From Ottowia oryzae (lineage in GTDB: Bacteria; Pseudomonadota; Gammaproteobacteria; Burkholderiales; Burkholderiaceae_C), in the NCBI RefSeq assembly GCF_003008535.1, contig NZ_CP027666.1, positions 1,472,001 to 1,536,000 on the forward strand: a DNA stretch of 64,000 nt, given 5' to 3'. The position numbers were made by a program, and so were the translations under genes. The notes beneath the pieces are model-generated. The model saw nothing but the letters and a program-made list of their open reading frames with translations, was not told where the DNA came from and made no database searches. How positions within the stretch are numbered: position 1 is the first letter of the stretch; each line of letters starts with the position of its first letter. Below are positions 40,877 through 49,997 of this stretch, piece by piece.

Positions 40877-41776
40877 GCGGGGCAGTACATCAAGGCGTAC
40901 TTCGGCTCGGAGGAAAACGGTAAGCCCAACGCGTTCGTCAACATGGGAACAGGGCTGGGCCTGGCCATCGGCTACCCCTTCGTTGGGTACCTGGTGGTGG
41001 GGCACGACTGGCAAACCTCGTTCCATGTGCTGGGCCTGATCAACATCGTGGTGGGTATCCCGCTGGTGTGGGCTTTTGTGCGGATGCCGGCGGCGGCGCC
41101 TGAGGCCAAGGGGCCAGAGCCGTTGGACCAGGTCGGCCGCATCGTGGTGGGCGCGCTCAAAACCCGCTATTTGCTGTTGCTGACCGTCATGACGGCGGCC
41201 TTTCTGGCGTACCTGTGGGGCGCCAGCAGCTGGTTGCCCGCCTACCTCAAAGAGGCCCGAGGTTTTTCCATGCGCGAAACGGGCTGGCTGGCCTCGCTGC
41301 CGCCGTACGCGACGGTGTTCGGCGTTCTGGTCGGCGGCATCTTGATCGACCGCCTCCCGCGGCGCAACGTACCCTTGCTGTTCGTCGTCTGCAGCATCGG
41401 CATCAGCGCATCGGTGATGACGGCGATCCAGATGGTCGACCCCTACGCCGCCACGTACAGCCTGGTGGCAGCCAGCCTGTTCTGGGGGTTGATGAGCCCC
41501 GCCTATCCCAGCACGTTGCAGTACTGTGCGCAACCCGAGCTCGTGGCCAGCGCCTTCGGCGTGACCAACGGCGTGGGCAGTCTGGTGGCGGGCTTCATGC
41601 CGGCCATCATGGGTTGGGTGATCTCGGCCGTGGGCGGCGGCGAAGGGGGCAGCGCCGGGGCAGGCTTCTTCGCCGGCTTTGCGGCACTCATCGGCACCCA
41701 GGTCATCGTGATGTTGTGCGGCCTGACTTTGTGGGCCCGCGAGCGCCACCGCGCTTCGATCTTGCCGGCGCCCTGA
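40874..41776 (+). pseudogene. MFS transporter, 5' part deleted
   Basis: C-terminal two thirds of a major facilitator protein. It is open from the junction (AGQYIKAYFGSEENGKPNAF) through several hydrophobic segments: MGTGLGLAIGYPFVGYLVV, VLGLINIVVGIPLVWAF, LLLLTVMTAAFLAYLWGAS and FFAGFAALIGTQVIVMLCGL. About 130-150 N-terminal residues are absent. It could start at ATG 40943, but half of the first bundle would be missing. The sequence resembles ACS-type organic-acid permeases. Confidence 0.82.
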
Positions 41777-42030
41777 CGGCTGCGGTCGATCTGGTCGCCG
41801 CGCGGCGACCTTGGCATCGCGCTTGCTTGCATGCCCTGCAAGGCGAGTCTTTCAGCGCGCCTGCGTTGTTCGCCCACATGGCCTTGAATCGCGAAGCGGT
41901 CGGCAAATAGGGCGGCAGGCGCTCGTGATGGCCCGCAGCGCCCGGCAGTTCATCTACGCAGATTCCCTGTTCTGGTGCGCTGCATGGTCTGTTAGCATGA
42001 AACGATAGCTTTACATATTGACACTGACGG

Positions 42031-43008
42031 ATGGGTGCCTTTCTACTTCGCCGACTTTTGCAGGCCATCGTCGTGATGGTTTCGGTGGCGTTCATCGCCT
42101 TCCTGCTGTTCCAGTACGTGGGTGATCCGGTGGTGTTCTTGCTGGGGCAAGACGCTACGCCGGAGCAGATTCGCCAGTTGCGCGCCGATCTGGGGCTGGA
42201 TCAGCCTTTCTTCGTACAGTTTTGGCACTTTCTGGTGAACGCGGCGCAGGGCGAATTCGGCCTCAGCCTGCGCCAGGGCGCCAAGGTGTCGCGCCTGCTG
42301 GGCGAGCGCTTTCCCGCGACGTTCGAGCTGGCCATGGTCGCCGCCGTCATGGCGCTGGTCGTGGGCGTGCCGATGGGGGTGTACGCCGCGCTCAAGCGGG
42401 GCACCTTCCTCAGTCAGTTGTTCATGACGGTGTCGCTGCTGGGCGTTTCGCTGCCCACTTTCCTGATCGGCATCTTGCTGATCCTGGTGTTTTCCGTCTG
42501 GTTGGGCTGGCTGCCCAGCTTCGGGCGGGGCGACACGGTGCAGATCGGCTGGTGGAGCACCGGCCTGCTGACAGCCACCGGCTGGAAGCACATCATCCTG
42601 CCGGCCATCACGCTGGCCGTGTTCCAGCTGACCTTGATCATGCGGCTGGTGCGCGCCGAGATGCTGGAAGTGCTGCGCACCGACTACATCAAGTTTGCCA
42701 AGGCGCGCGGCCTGACCGACCGGGCCGTCTACTTCGGCCACGCCCTGAAGAACACGCTGGTGCCGGTGATGACCATCACGGGCCTGCAGCTGGGCGGCCT
42801 GATTGCCTTCGCCATCATCACGGAAACCGTTTTCCAGTGGCCGGGCATGGGCCTGCTGTTCATCCAGGCCGTGACCTTTGCCGACGTGCCCGTGATGGCC
42901 GCCTACCTGTGCCTGATCGCGTTGATCTTTGTGACGATCAACCTGATCGTTGACCTGCTTTATGTGGTGGTCGATCCCCGTCTGCGGGTGGCCAATTCGG
43001 GGCATTGA
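42031..43008 (+). CDS. dppB: peptide/opine-type ABC permease (DppB family)
   Basis: First inner-membrane permease of a peptide-type importer, 325 residues. It starts MGAFLLRRLLQAIVVMVSV and has the DppB loop LGQDATPEQIRQLRADLGLDQP. The coupling motif is ARGLTDRAVYFGHALKNTLVPVMTITGLQ, and it ends VDLLYVVVDPRLR. First gene of a B-C-D-F set that lacks a binding-protein gene; upstream is the truncated MFS gene and 254 bases without a gene. Specificity cannot be told. Confidence 0.9.
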   Translation: MGAFLLRRLLQAIVVMVSVAFIAFLLFQYVGDPVVFLLGQDATPEQIRQLRADLGLDQPFFVQFWHFLVNAAQGEFGLSLRQGAKVSRLLGERFPATFELAMVAAVMALVVGVPMGVYAALKRGTFLSQLFMTVSLLGVSLPTFLIGILLILVFSVWLGWLPSFGRGDTVQIGWWSTGLLTATGWKHIILPAITLAVFQLTLIMRLVRAEMLEVLRTDYIKFAKARGLTDRAVYFGHALKNTLVPVMTITGLQLGGLIAFAIITETVFQWPGMGLLFIQAVTFADVPVMAAYLCLIALIFVTINLIVDLLYVVVDPRLRVANSGH

Positions 43009-43147
43009 GGGCGCCCTGGCTCATGCCAGGCGTTTCTGCGCCAGCTGTTGTTCACTCACCCACGTCACCCACGACCATGAAGAATACGAAGCGATGGATC
43101 GCCCCCGGCTGCAGCCACACTGAGCGAATGTCTGCAATGGCTGAAGA

Positions 43148-43194
43148 AACCCGACCCAGCGCAGTGTCTGCCAGCGCAAGGAGCTATGAATAAA
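43148..43194 (-). repeat. dispersed palindromic repeat, partial copy before dppC
   Basis: ACCCAGCGCAGTGTCTGCCA, then GCGCAAGGAGCTATGAATAA. The AAGGAGCTATG arm supplies the apparent ribosome-binding site of dppC. Confidence 0.5.
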
Positions 43195-44114
43195 TGAGCA
43201 ACATCCTGCACCGCTGGTGGGACAGCGACGTCGGCTACAGCTTTCGCCACTCGCCCACCGCCATCATCGCGGCGGTCATTGCCTTCATGTGCCTGTTCTG
43301 CGCGCTGTTCGCGCCGTGGATCGCGCCGCACAACCCGTTCGACCTGACCACGCTGGAGCTGAGCGATTCGCGCCTGCCCCCCGCCTGGTACCCCGATGGC
43401 AAGGCCACCTACCTGCTGGGCACCGACGACCAGGGGCGCGACATCCTGTCGGCGCTGATGTACGGCACGCGCATTTCGCTGTTCGTGGGCCTGGCGGCGG
43501 TGGTGCTGTCGCTGGCCATCGGCGTGCTGCTGGGGCTGGTCAGCGGTGCCGTGGGCGGCTGGGTGGACGGGTTCTTGATGCGCGTGTGCGACGTGGTGTC
43601 GTCCTTCCCCGCCATCCTGGTCGCGCTGCTGATCGCCGGGGTGGCGCGCGCGCTGTACCCCAACGCGGCCGAGGGCGTGGCCTTTGGCGTGCTGGTGCTG
43701 GCCATCGCGTTCGCGGGCAGCAACGGCTGGGTGCAGTACGCCCGCACGGTGCGCGCCAGCACCATGGTCGAGCGCAGCAAGGAATACGTGCACGCCGCGC
43801 GGGTGACGGGCGTGTCCAACTGGCGCATCATGCTCAAGCACATCCTGCCCAACGTGATGGGCCCGGTGATGGTGCTGGCCACCATCCAGGTGGCCACGGC
43901 CATCATCACCGAGGCCACGCTGTCCTTCCTGGGCGTGGGCGTGCCGCCCACTTCGCCTTCGCTGGGCACGCTGATCCGCGTGGGCAACGACTACCTCTTC
44001 TCGGGCGAATGGTGGATCACCATCTTCCCGGGGCTGATGCTGGTGCTGATCGCGCTGTCGGTCAACCTGCTGGGCGACTGGCTGCGCGACGCGCTCAACC
44101 CACGCCTGAACTGA
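43194..44114 (+). CDS. dppC: peptide-type ABC permease (DppC family)
   Basis: Second permease, 306 residues. The DppC signature is the extracytoplasmic LLGTDDQGRDILSALMYGTRISLFVG. The coupling loop is VHAARVTGVSNWRIMLKHILPNVMGPVMV, and EATLSFLGVGVPP follows. ATG 43194 is preceded by AAGGAG, which lies in a dispersed-repeat arm. A 185-base gap separates it from dppB, so the two are in one unit but not coupled. Confidence 0.92.
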   Translation: MSNILHRWWDSDVGYSFRHSPTAIIAAVIAFMCLFCALFAPWIAPHNPFDLTTLELSDSRLPPAWYPDGKATYLLGTDDQGRDILSALMYGTRISLFVGLAAVVLSLAIGVLLGLVSGAVGGWVDGFLMRVCDVVSSFPAILVALLIAGVARALYPNAAEGVAFGVLVLAIAFAGSNGWVQYARTVRASTMVERSKEYVHAARVTGVSNWRIMLKHILPNVMGPVMVLATIQVATAIITEATLSFLGVGVPPTSPSLGTLIRVGNDYLFSGEWWITIFPGLMLVLIALSVNLLGDWLRDALNPRLN

Positions 44115-44117
44115 TCG

Positions 44118-44172
44118 TAGTTTTGGCCGCCAGCGCTTGCCTGACAAGCGCCGGCAGCTATCAAAACCAGAG
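44118..44172 (-). repeat. dispersed palindromic repeat, copy between dppC and dppD
   Basis: AGTTTTGGCCGCCAGCGCTT, then AAGCGCCGGCAGCTATCAAA. It fills the 71-base intercistronic gap, as in the gsp and groESL operons. Confidence 0.75.
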
Positions 44173-44185
44173 TAACTTAACCACG

Positions 44186-45190
44186 ATGTCACTGCTGCAA
44201 GTCAAGAACCTGGTGGTCGAATTCCCCAACCGGCGCGGCGTGCTGCGCGCGCTGGACGATATTTCCTTCGACATTGCGCCGGGCGAAATCCTGGGCGTGG
44301 TGGGCGAATCCGGTGCGGGCAAGTCGCTCACCGGCGCGTCGATCATCGGCCTGCTGGAGCCGCCCGGCCACGTGGCCAGCGGCGAAATCCTGCTGGAAGG
44401 CCGGCGCATCGACAACCTGCCGCACGAAGAAATGCGCCACGTTCGCGGCCGCCAGATCGGCGCCATCTTCCAGGACCCGTTGACCTCGCTGAACCCGCTG
44501 TACACCGTGGGCCGCCAGTTGATCGAAACCATCCAGACGCACTTGCCGGTCAACGCCGCCGAGGCGCGCCAGCGCGCCATCAACTTGCTGAAAGACACCG
44601 GCATTCCCGCGGCCGAGCAGCGCATCGACCATTACCCGCACCAGTTCAGCGGCGGCATGCGCCAGCGCGTGGTGATCGCCCTGGCGCTGGCGGCCGAGCC
44701 CAAGCTGATCGTGGCCGATGAGCCCACCACGGCGCTGGACGTGTCCATCCAGGCGCAGATCATCAGCCTGCTCAAGCGCGTGTGCCGCGAACGCGGCGCC
44801 GCCGTGATGCTGATCACGCACGACATGGGCGTGATCGCCGAAACCTGCGACCGCGTGGCCGTGATGTACGCGGGGCGCATTGCCGAAATCGGCCCCGTGC
44901 ACGAGGTGATCAACCACCCCGCGCACCCCTACACCGAAGGCCTGATGGCCGCCATTCCTGACATGGAATCTGACGTTGAGGTGCTCTACCAGATCGACGG
45001 TGCCATGCCGCGCCTGAACGCCATTCCGCGCGGCTGCGCCTTCAACCCGCGCTGCCCCTACGGCTTTCAAGAACGTTGCCGCACCGAGCGGCCCGACCTG
45101 ATGAACGCCGGCGCCACCCGCGCCGCCTGCTGGTTGCACGCCGGCGACGGGCGCGTGCAGCGCGTCACCGAAACGGGGGTGCCCGCATGA
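44186..45190 (+). CDS. dppD: peptide-type ABC ATPase (DppD family)
   Basis: ATPase of 334 residues. Walker A is GESGAGKSLTG, the Q-loop is AIFQDPLTSLNPLYTVGRQL, the signature is FSGGMRQRVVIALAL and Walker B is LIVADEPTTALDV. The C-terminal oligopeptide domain has the four-cysteine [4Fe-4S]-like motif: CAFNPRCPYGFQERC followed by a Cys in RAACWLH. Its stop overlaps the next ATG (ATGA). Confidence 0.93.
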   Translation: MSLLQVKNLVVEFPNRRGVLRALDDISFDIAPGEILGVVGESGAGKSLTGASIIGLLEPPGHVASGEILLEGRRIDNLPHEEMRHVRGRQIGAIFQDPLTSLNPLYTVGRQLIETIQTHLPVNAAEARQRAINLLKDTGIPAAEQRIDHYPHQFSGGMRQRVVIALALAAEPKLIVADEPTTALDVSIQAQIISLLKRVCRERGAAVMLITHDMGVIAETCDRVAVMYAGRIAEIGPVHEVINHPAHPYTEGLMAAIPDMESDVEVLYQIDGAMPRLNAIPRGCAFNPRCPYGFQERCRTERPDLMNAGATRAACWLHAGDGRVQRVTETGVPA

Positions 45191-46239
45191 GCGCCGAAGC
45201 CACTGCCGTGATGCAAGCACCTGCCCACGCCGCCCCCGCCCAAGACCACCAGCCGCTGGTGCGCGCCGAGGGCCTGGCCAAGACCTTCGACGTGTCGCCC
45301 CCGTGGCTGAACCGCGTGCTGGAACGCAAGCCGCGCCAGCTGCTGCGCGCGGTGGACGACGCCACCTTCAGCATCGAAAAGGGCCAGACGCTGGCGCTGG
45401 TGGGCGAATCGGGCTGCGGCAAGAGCACCGTGGCGCGCCTGCTGGTGGGCCTGTACGAGCCCACGCGCGGCAGCTTTTACTTTGGCGGGCAAGACGCGCA
45501 CGCCGGCTTCAAGGGCAAGAACGGCCACCACCTGCGCCGCAGCGTGCAGATGATCTTCCAAGACCCGTACGCCAGCCTGAACCCGCGCTGGAAAGTGGCC
45601 GACATCATTGCCGAGCCGCTGCACGAGCATGGCATGGCCAAGTCCGACGCCGAGGCGCGCGAGCGCGTGGGCGAGCTGCTGCAGTCGGTAGGCCTGTCGC
45701 CCGCCGACATGGCCAAGTACCCGCATCAGTTCTCGGGCGGGCAGCGCCAGCGCATCTCCATCGCGCGGGCGCTGGCCACCGCGCCCGAGTTTCTGGTGTG
45801 CGACGAGCCCACGTCGGCCCTCGATGTGTCGGTGCAGGCGCAGGTGCTCAACATCATGAAGAACCTGCAGCGCGAGCGCGGGTTGACCTACCTCTTCATC
45901 AGCCACAACCTGGCCGTGGTGCGCCACGTGAGCGACCAGGTCGGCGTGATGTACCTGGGCCGCATCGTCGAGCTGGCGCCCAAGCACCAGCTGTTCGCCC
46001 AGCCGCAGCACCCGTACACGCGCATGCTGCTGGACGCGATTCCGAAGATGCACGACACCGGCCGCGCCCGCACGCCGGTGCAGGGCGAAGTGCCCAACCC
46101 GCTGAACCCGCCCAGCGGCTGCACCTTTCACCCGCGCTGCCCGCACGCCAACGCGCGCTGCAAGGCCGAACGCCCCGCGCTGCTGCACCTGCGCGGCGTG
46201 CAGGTGGCCTGCCACGCGGTGGAAGAGGGCCGCATCTGA
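45187..46239 (+). CDS. dppF: peptide-type ABC ATPase (DppF family)
   Basis: Second ATPase of the importer, 350 residues. Walker A is GESGCGKSTVARLL, the Q-loop is MIFQDPYASLNPRWKV, the signature is FSGGQRQRISIARAL and Walker B is FLVCDEPTSALDV. The C-terminal Cys motif (CTFHPRCPHANARC, then CHAVE) is also present. It is coupled to dppD by ATGA. The B-C-D-F set ends here. Confidence 0.93.
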   Translation: MSAEATAVMQAPAHAAPAQDHQPLVRAEGLAKTFDVSPPWLNRVLERKPRQLLRAVDDATFSIEKGQTLALVGESGCGKSTVARLLVGLYEPTRGSFYFGGQDAHAGFKGKNGHHLRRSVQMIFQDPYASLNPRWKVADIIAEPLHEHGMAKSDAEARERVGELLQSVGLSPADMAKYPHQFSGGQRQRISIARALATAPEFLVCDEPTSALDVSVQAQVLNIMKNLQRERGLTYLFISHNLAVVRHVSDQVGVMYLGRIVELAPKHQLFAQPQHPYTRMLLDAIPKMHDTGRARTPVQGEVPNPLNPPSGCTFHPRCPHANARCKAERPALLHLRGVQVACHAVEEGRI

Positions 46240-46703
46240 GCCGAATGCGGCTGGCGTTCTGCTATTGAAATAAAAGCGGCTAGCGCCGGTGGCAACTGGG
46301 CCACAGGCTGATACGGCTTGAATTGATGCGGGTCGCGGCGCTGCCCCCTCACCGCCTTCGGTAGCCCTTTTAAGCTCCAAGGCCGATAGTCTTTGTGCGC
46401 TGCGGCTCTCAGGTGCGCTCGCTGGGAAAACGCTACCCGCACGATGCGCCGCGCAGGCCGGTTCCAAAGCTCGTGATGGCCCCGCAGCGGCGGGCGGCGG
46501 CTTGCCACGCCGCCTGTCGGTTGCCCCGCAGGCGCGCGCCGCCGTCGCCCTGACCGCCGTCAAGCGCGCCACGCGCGCGGCCCGTAACGGAATATGCAAA
46601 ACACTTTTTATTCGTTGTAATGTCTAAGGGTTATCCCGAGAATCGACCGATTACGGTATGGCAACGCTGGCGCACGGGCGTTCGCGTTGCTCAACCCTTT
46701 TGC
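46240..46703. other. gene-free stretch before metN
   Basis: The 5' part holds one dispersed repeat copy (46262-46326). The rest is GC-rich without a convincing gene. AT-rich sequence around 46597-46625 (CAAAACACTTTTTATTCGTT) may hold the met promoter. I see no recognisable SAM riboswitch. Confidence 0.5.
46262..46326 (+). repeat. dispersed palindromic repeat, copy after dppF
   Basis: TGAAATAAAAGCGGCTAGCG, then CACAGGCTGATACGGCTTGA. A degenerate copy; the core CTAGCGCCGGTGG is recognisable. Confidence 0.5.
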
Positions 46704-47972
46704 ATGGCCATGTTTGTGACTGACAGTTTTGCTTCTCTAGGGCCGGTTGGGCCGGTGGCTCGCGCGGCGGGCGACCTTGCCCAGGCGGGCGCCGCAGCGC
46801 GCGTTGAATCTTCCGCCCCGGCTTCAGGCCAGCGCGGTACGTCCGCTGCACGCGGCCCGGCGCACACCGGCAGCGCCATCCAGCTGCAAGGCATCGAGCT
46901 GCGCTACCCCGGCACCGACGTGCCCGCGCTGCGCCATATCGACCTGGACATTCCCGCGGGCGAGGTGTTCGGCATCATCGGCCGCAGCGGCGCGGGCAAA
47001 AGCTCGCTGGTGCGCACCATCAACCTGCTCAATCGCCCCAGCGCCGGGCGCGTGTGGGTCGGCGGCACCGATTTGACGACGCTGGATGCGCGCGGCCTGC
47101 GCGCCGCCCGGCAGGAAATCGGCATGGTGTTCCAGCACTTCAACCTGCTCAGCTCGCGCACGGTGTTCGACAACGTGGCGCTGCCGCTGGAGCTGGCGGG
47201 CATGAAGCGCGCCGACATCCGCGCCCGCGTGCTGCCGCTGCTGGAACTGGTGGGCCTGGCGCCGCTGGCGGACCGCTACCCGTCGCAGATCAGCGGTGGG
47301 CAGAAGCAGCGCGTGGGCATTGCGCGCGCGCTGGCCAGCCAGCCCAAGGTGCTGCTGTCGGACGAAGCCACGTCCGCGCTCGATCCGGAAACCACCCGAT
47401 CCATCCTGGCCCTGCTGGCGCGCATCAACCGCGAGCTGGGCCTGACTATCGTGCTTATCACGCACCAGATGCAGGTCATCAAGCAGATCGCCGACCGCGT
47501 GGCCGTGCTGGACGCAGGTCAGGTGGTGGAGCAGGGCGCCGTGGTCGACGTGTTCACCCGCCCGCAGCACGCGGTGACGCGCAGCCTGATCGAGGAAATC
47601 CTGCCCCAGTCGCTGCCGGACAGTGTGTACGCCCACGCCGCACGCGCCCGGGCCGCCTTGCCGGCGGGCCAGGTGGGCCAGCTGCTGCGCCTGTCGGTGG
47701 CGGGCGATGCGGCCGGGCAGCCGCTTCTGTCGCGACTGATTCGCGAATACGGCGTGGATCTGAGCGTGCTGCACGGCCAGGTGGACGACATCCAGGGCCA
47801 CACCGTGGGCGCGCTGACGGTGTTCTTGAGCGGCCCCGCCCAGGCCGTGCACGGCGCGTTGGCCGCGCTGCAAACGGTGGGCCTGCACGCCCAGCTGCTC
47901 GATCTGCCGGGCGACGTCGCACAAGCCCCTGCAACCGCCGACCTGCGTGAAACCGTTTCCCTGCAAGGCTGA
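46704..47972 (+). CDS. metN: methionine ABC transporter ATP-binding protein
   Basis: ATPase of the D/L-methionine importer. Walker A is GRSGAGKSSLVRTINLL, the Q-loop is MVFQHFNLLSSRTVFDNVA, the signature is ISGGQKQRVGIARAL and Walker B is VLLSDEATSALDPETT. A C-terminal NIL ligand-sensing domain (VGQLLRLSVAGDAAGQPLL to FLSGPAQAVHGALAAL) allows trans-inhibition by methionine. The start is unclear: ATG 46620, 46704 and 46710 are in frame, none with a good ribosome site. Any choice leaves about 60 Ala/Gly-rich residues before the ATPase domain. Confidence 0.9.
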   Translation: MAMFVTDSFASLGPVGPVARAAGDLAQAGAAARVESSAPASGQRGTSAARGPAHTGSAIQLQGIELRYPGTDVPALRHIDLDIPAGEVFGIIGRSGAGKSSLVRTINLLNRPSAGRVWVGGTDLTTLDARGLRAARQEIGMVFQHFNLLSSRTVFDNVALPLELAGMKRADIRARVLPLLELVGLAPLADRYPSQISGGQKQRVGIARALASQPKVLLSDEATSALDPETTRSILALLARINRELGLTIVLITHQMQVIKQIADRVAVLDAGQVVEQGAVVDVFTRPQHAVTRSLIEEILPQSLPDSVYAHAARARAALPAGQVGQLLRLSVAGDAAGQPLLSRLIREYGVDLSVLHGQVDDIQGHTVGALTVFLSGPAQAVHGALAALQTVGLHAQLLDLPGDVAQAPATADLRETVSLQG

Positions 47973-47977
47973 CCGCG

Positions 47978-48643
47978 ATGTTTGAAAACCTGACCCCCGC
48001 GCTGTGGGACCTGTTCGCCACGTCTTTGTGGGAAACCGTGCTGATGGTGGGCGTGGCCGGCGCCGCGGGCGCGCTGATCGGCATTCCGCTGGGCGTGCTG
48101 CTGCGGCTGACCGACAGCGGCAGCGTGCTGCCACGCCCCTTCTTTCACCGCGTGGTGGGCGGGGTGGTGAACGCCGTGCGGTCCACCCCGTTCATCATCC
48201 TGCTGGTGGCCATCATCCCGTTCACCCGTTTCATCACGGGTTCGTCCATCGGCACGTGGGCGGCCGTGGTGCCGCTCACGCTGGCGGCCGCGCCCTTCAT
48301 TGCGCGCCTGGTTGAAACCGCCTTGCGCGAGGTGGACAGCGGCCTGATCGAAGCCGCGCAGGCCATGGGCGCCACCACCGGCCAGATCGTGTGGAAGGTG
48401 CTGCTGCCTGAGGCGCTGCCCGGCATCGTGGCGGGCATCACCATTTCGCTGGTGGCGCTGACCGGCTATTCGGCCATGGCCGGCGCCATTGGCGGCGGCG
48501 GCCTGGGCGACCTGGGCATCCGCTACGGCTACCAGCGCTTTCTGCCCGACGTGATGCTGGCCGTGGTGCTGGTGCTGATCGTCTTCGTGCAGATCATCCA
48601 GAGCGCGGGCGACTGGCTGGTGCGCCGCCTCAGCCACCGTTGA
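47978..48643 (+). CDS. metI: methionine ABC transporter permease
   Basis: Permease of 221 residues with five hydrophobic segments, as in MetI. Motifs are FATSLWETVLMVGVAGAAGALIG, RSTPFIILLVAIIPFTR, the coupling loop EAAQAMGATTGQIVWKVLLPEALPG and GYSAMAGAIGGGGLGDLGIRYGYQR. It begins five bases after the metN stop. Confidence 0.94.
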   Translation: MFENLTPALWDLFATSLWETVLMVGVAGAAGALIGIPLGVLLRLTDSGSVLPRPFFHRVVGGVVNAVRSTPFIILLVAIIPFTRFITGSSIGTWAAVVPLTLAAAPFIARLVETALREVDSGLIEAAQAMGATTGQIVWKVLLPEALPGIVAGITISLVALTGYSAMAGAIGGGGLGDLGIRYGYQRFLPDVMLAVVLVLIVFVQIIQSAGDWLVRRLSHR

Positions 48644-48669
48644 TCCACCTCTGATTCACCAATACTCCT

Positions 48670-48722
48670 GAATTCATAGCTTCCCGCGCCCTGTGCGCGG
48701 GCGCTGGAAGCTTCTTTTATCC
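48670..48722. repeat. dispersed palindromic repeat, copy between metI and metQ
   Basis: AATTCATAGCTTCCCGCGCC, then GCGGGCGCTGGAAGCTTCTT. Nearly symmetrical, so orientation is not assigned. It lies in the 130-base metI-metQ gap. Confidence 0.65.
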
Positions 48723-48773
48723 AAAGCCCCGGCTTACTCATCACGGCTTGACGCCACCAGAAAGGGATTCACC

Positions 48774-49577
<804 letters not shown>

Positions 49578-49637
49578 TCTTTGAGAGATCGGCTGCTGGC
49601 GCTGGTGTGGCCTGCGCTGGCAGCTATCTTTTTTGAT
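49578..49637 (-). repeat. dispersed palindromic repeat, first copy after metQ
   Basis: GATCGGCTGCTGGCGCTGGT, then CTGCGCTGGCAGCTATCTTT. Both arms are clear. Confidence 0.75.
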
Positions 49638-49710
49638 GTTTGGTTGGGGTTGCTGAGGGCCGAGACCCGGCCTCCGCCCTCAGCGAATCAGCCAACCCAA
49701 GATTCCCAAA

Positions 49711-49772
49711 AGAAAGCCGCCTCAGCGCAAGCCCCACCTGCGCTACCAGCTATCTATTCGATAGTAATTTCT
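49711..49772 (-). repeat. dispersed palindromic repeat, second copy after metQ
   Basis: AGAAAGCCGCCTCAGCGCAA, then CTGCGCTACCAGCTATCTAT. A moderately degenerate copy. Confidence 0.6.
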
Positions 49773-49832
49773 CAGCAGAGATCGGGGTACGACCCTAGCG
49801 GGCCTGCGCCGGGGCTCAGACCCATCAACACC

Positions 49833-49876
49833 CAAAAAAGATAGCTGCCAGCGCAGGCAGGACGGGCGCCACGCAA
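49833..49876 (+). repeat. dispersed palindromic repeat, third copy after metQ
   Basis: AAAAAAGATAGCTGCCAGCG, then CAGGACGGGCGCCACGC. The left arm is perfect, the right arm weak. Confidence 0.65.
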
Positions 49877-49997
49877 ACTTCCGATGTCCGACATCAAGCC
49901 GTCACGCTTGCCCCTCCAACCCTCCAAGGTGTCACGCCACTGAAACACCCGCCAGCCACGATCCCCCTTCCAAAATCATTTGACGAGAGGTAGAGGG

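Larger units (their letters stand above)
49578..49997. other. gene-free stretch with three repeat copies
   Basis: 420 bases between metQ and the nucleotidase gene. It holds three copies of the dispersed repeat and a 9-bp hairpin, GCTGAGGGC (49652-49660) with GCCCTCAGC (49676-49684), which may end metNIQ transcription. No gene seen. Confidence 0.6.

Noticed and set aside
46240..46704. SAM riboswitch upstream of metN
   Set aside because: I could not find the conserved core of any SAM riboswitch class; the region is mostly plain GC-rich sequence plus a repeat.
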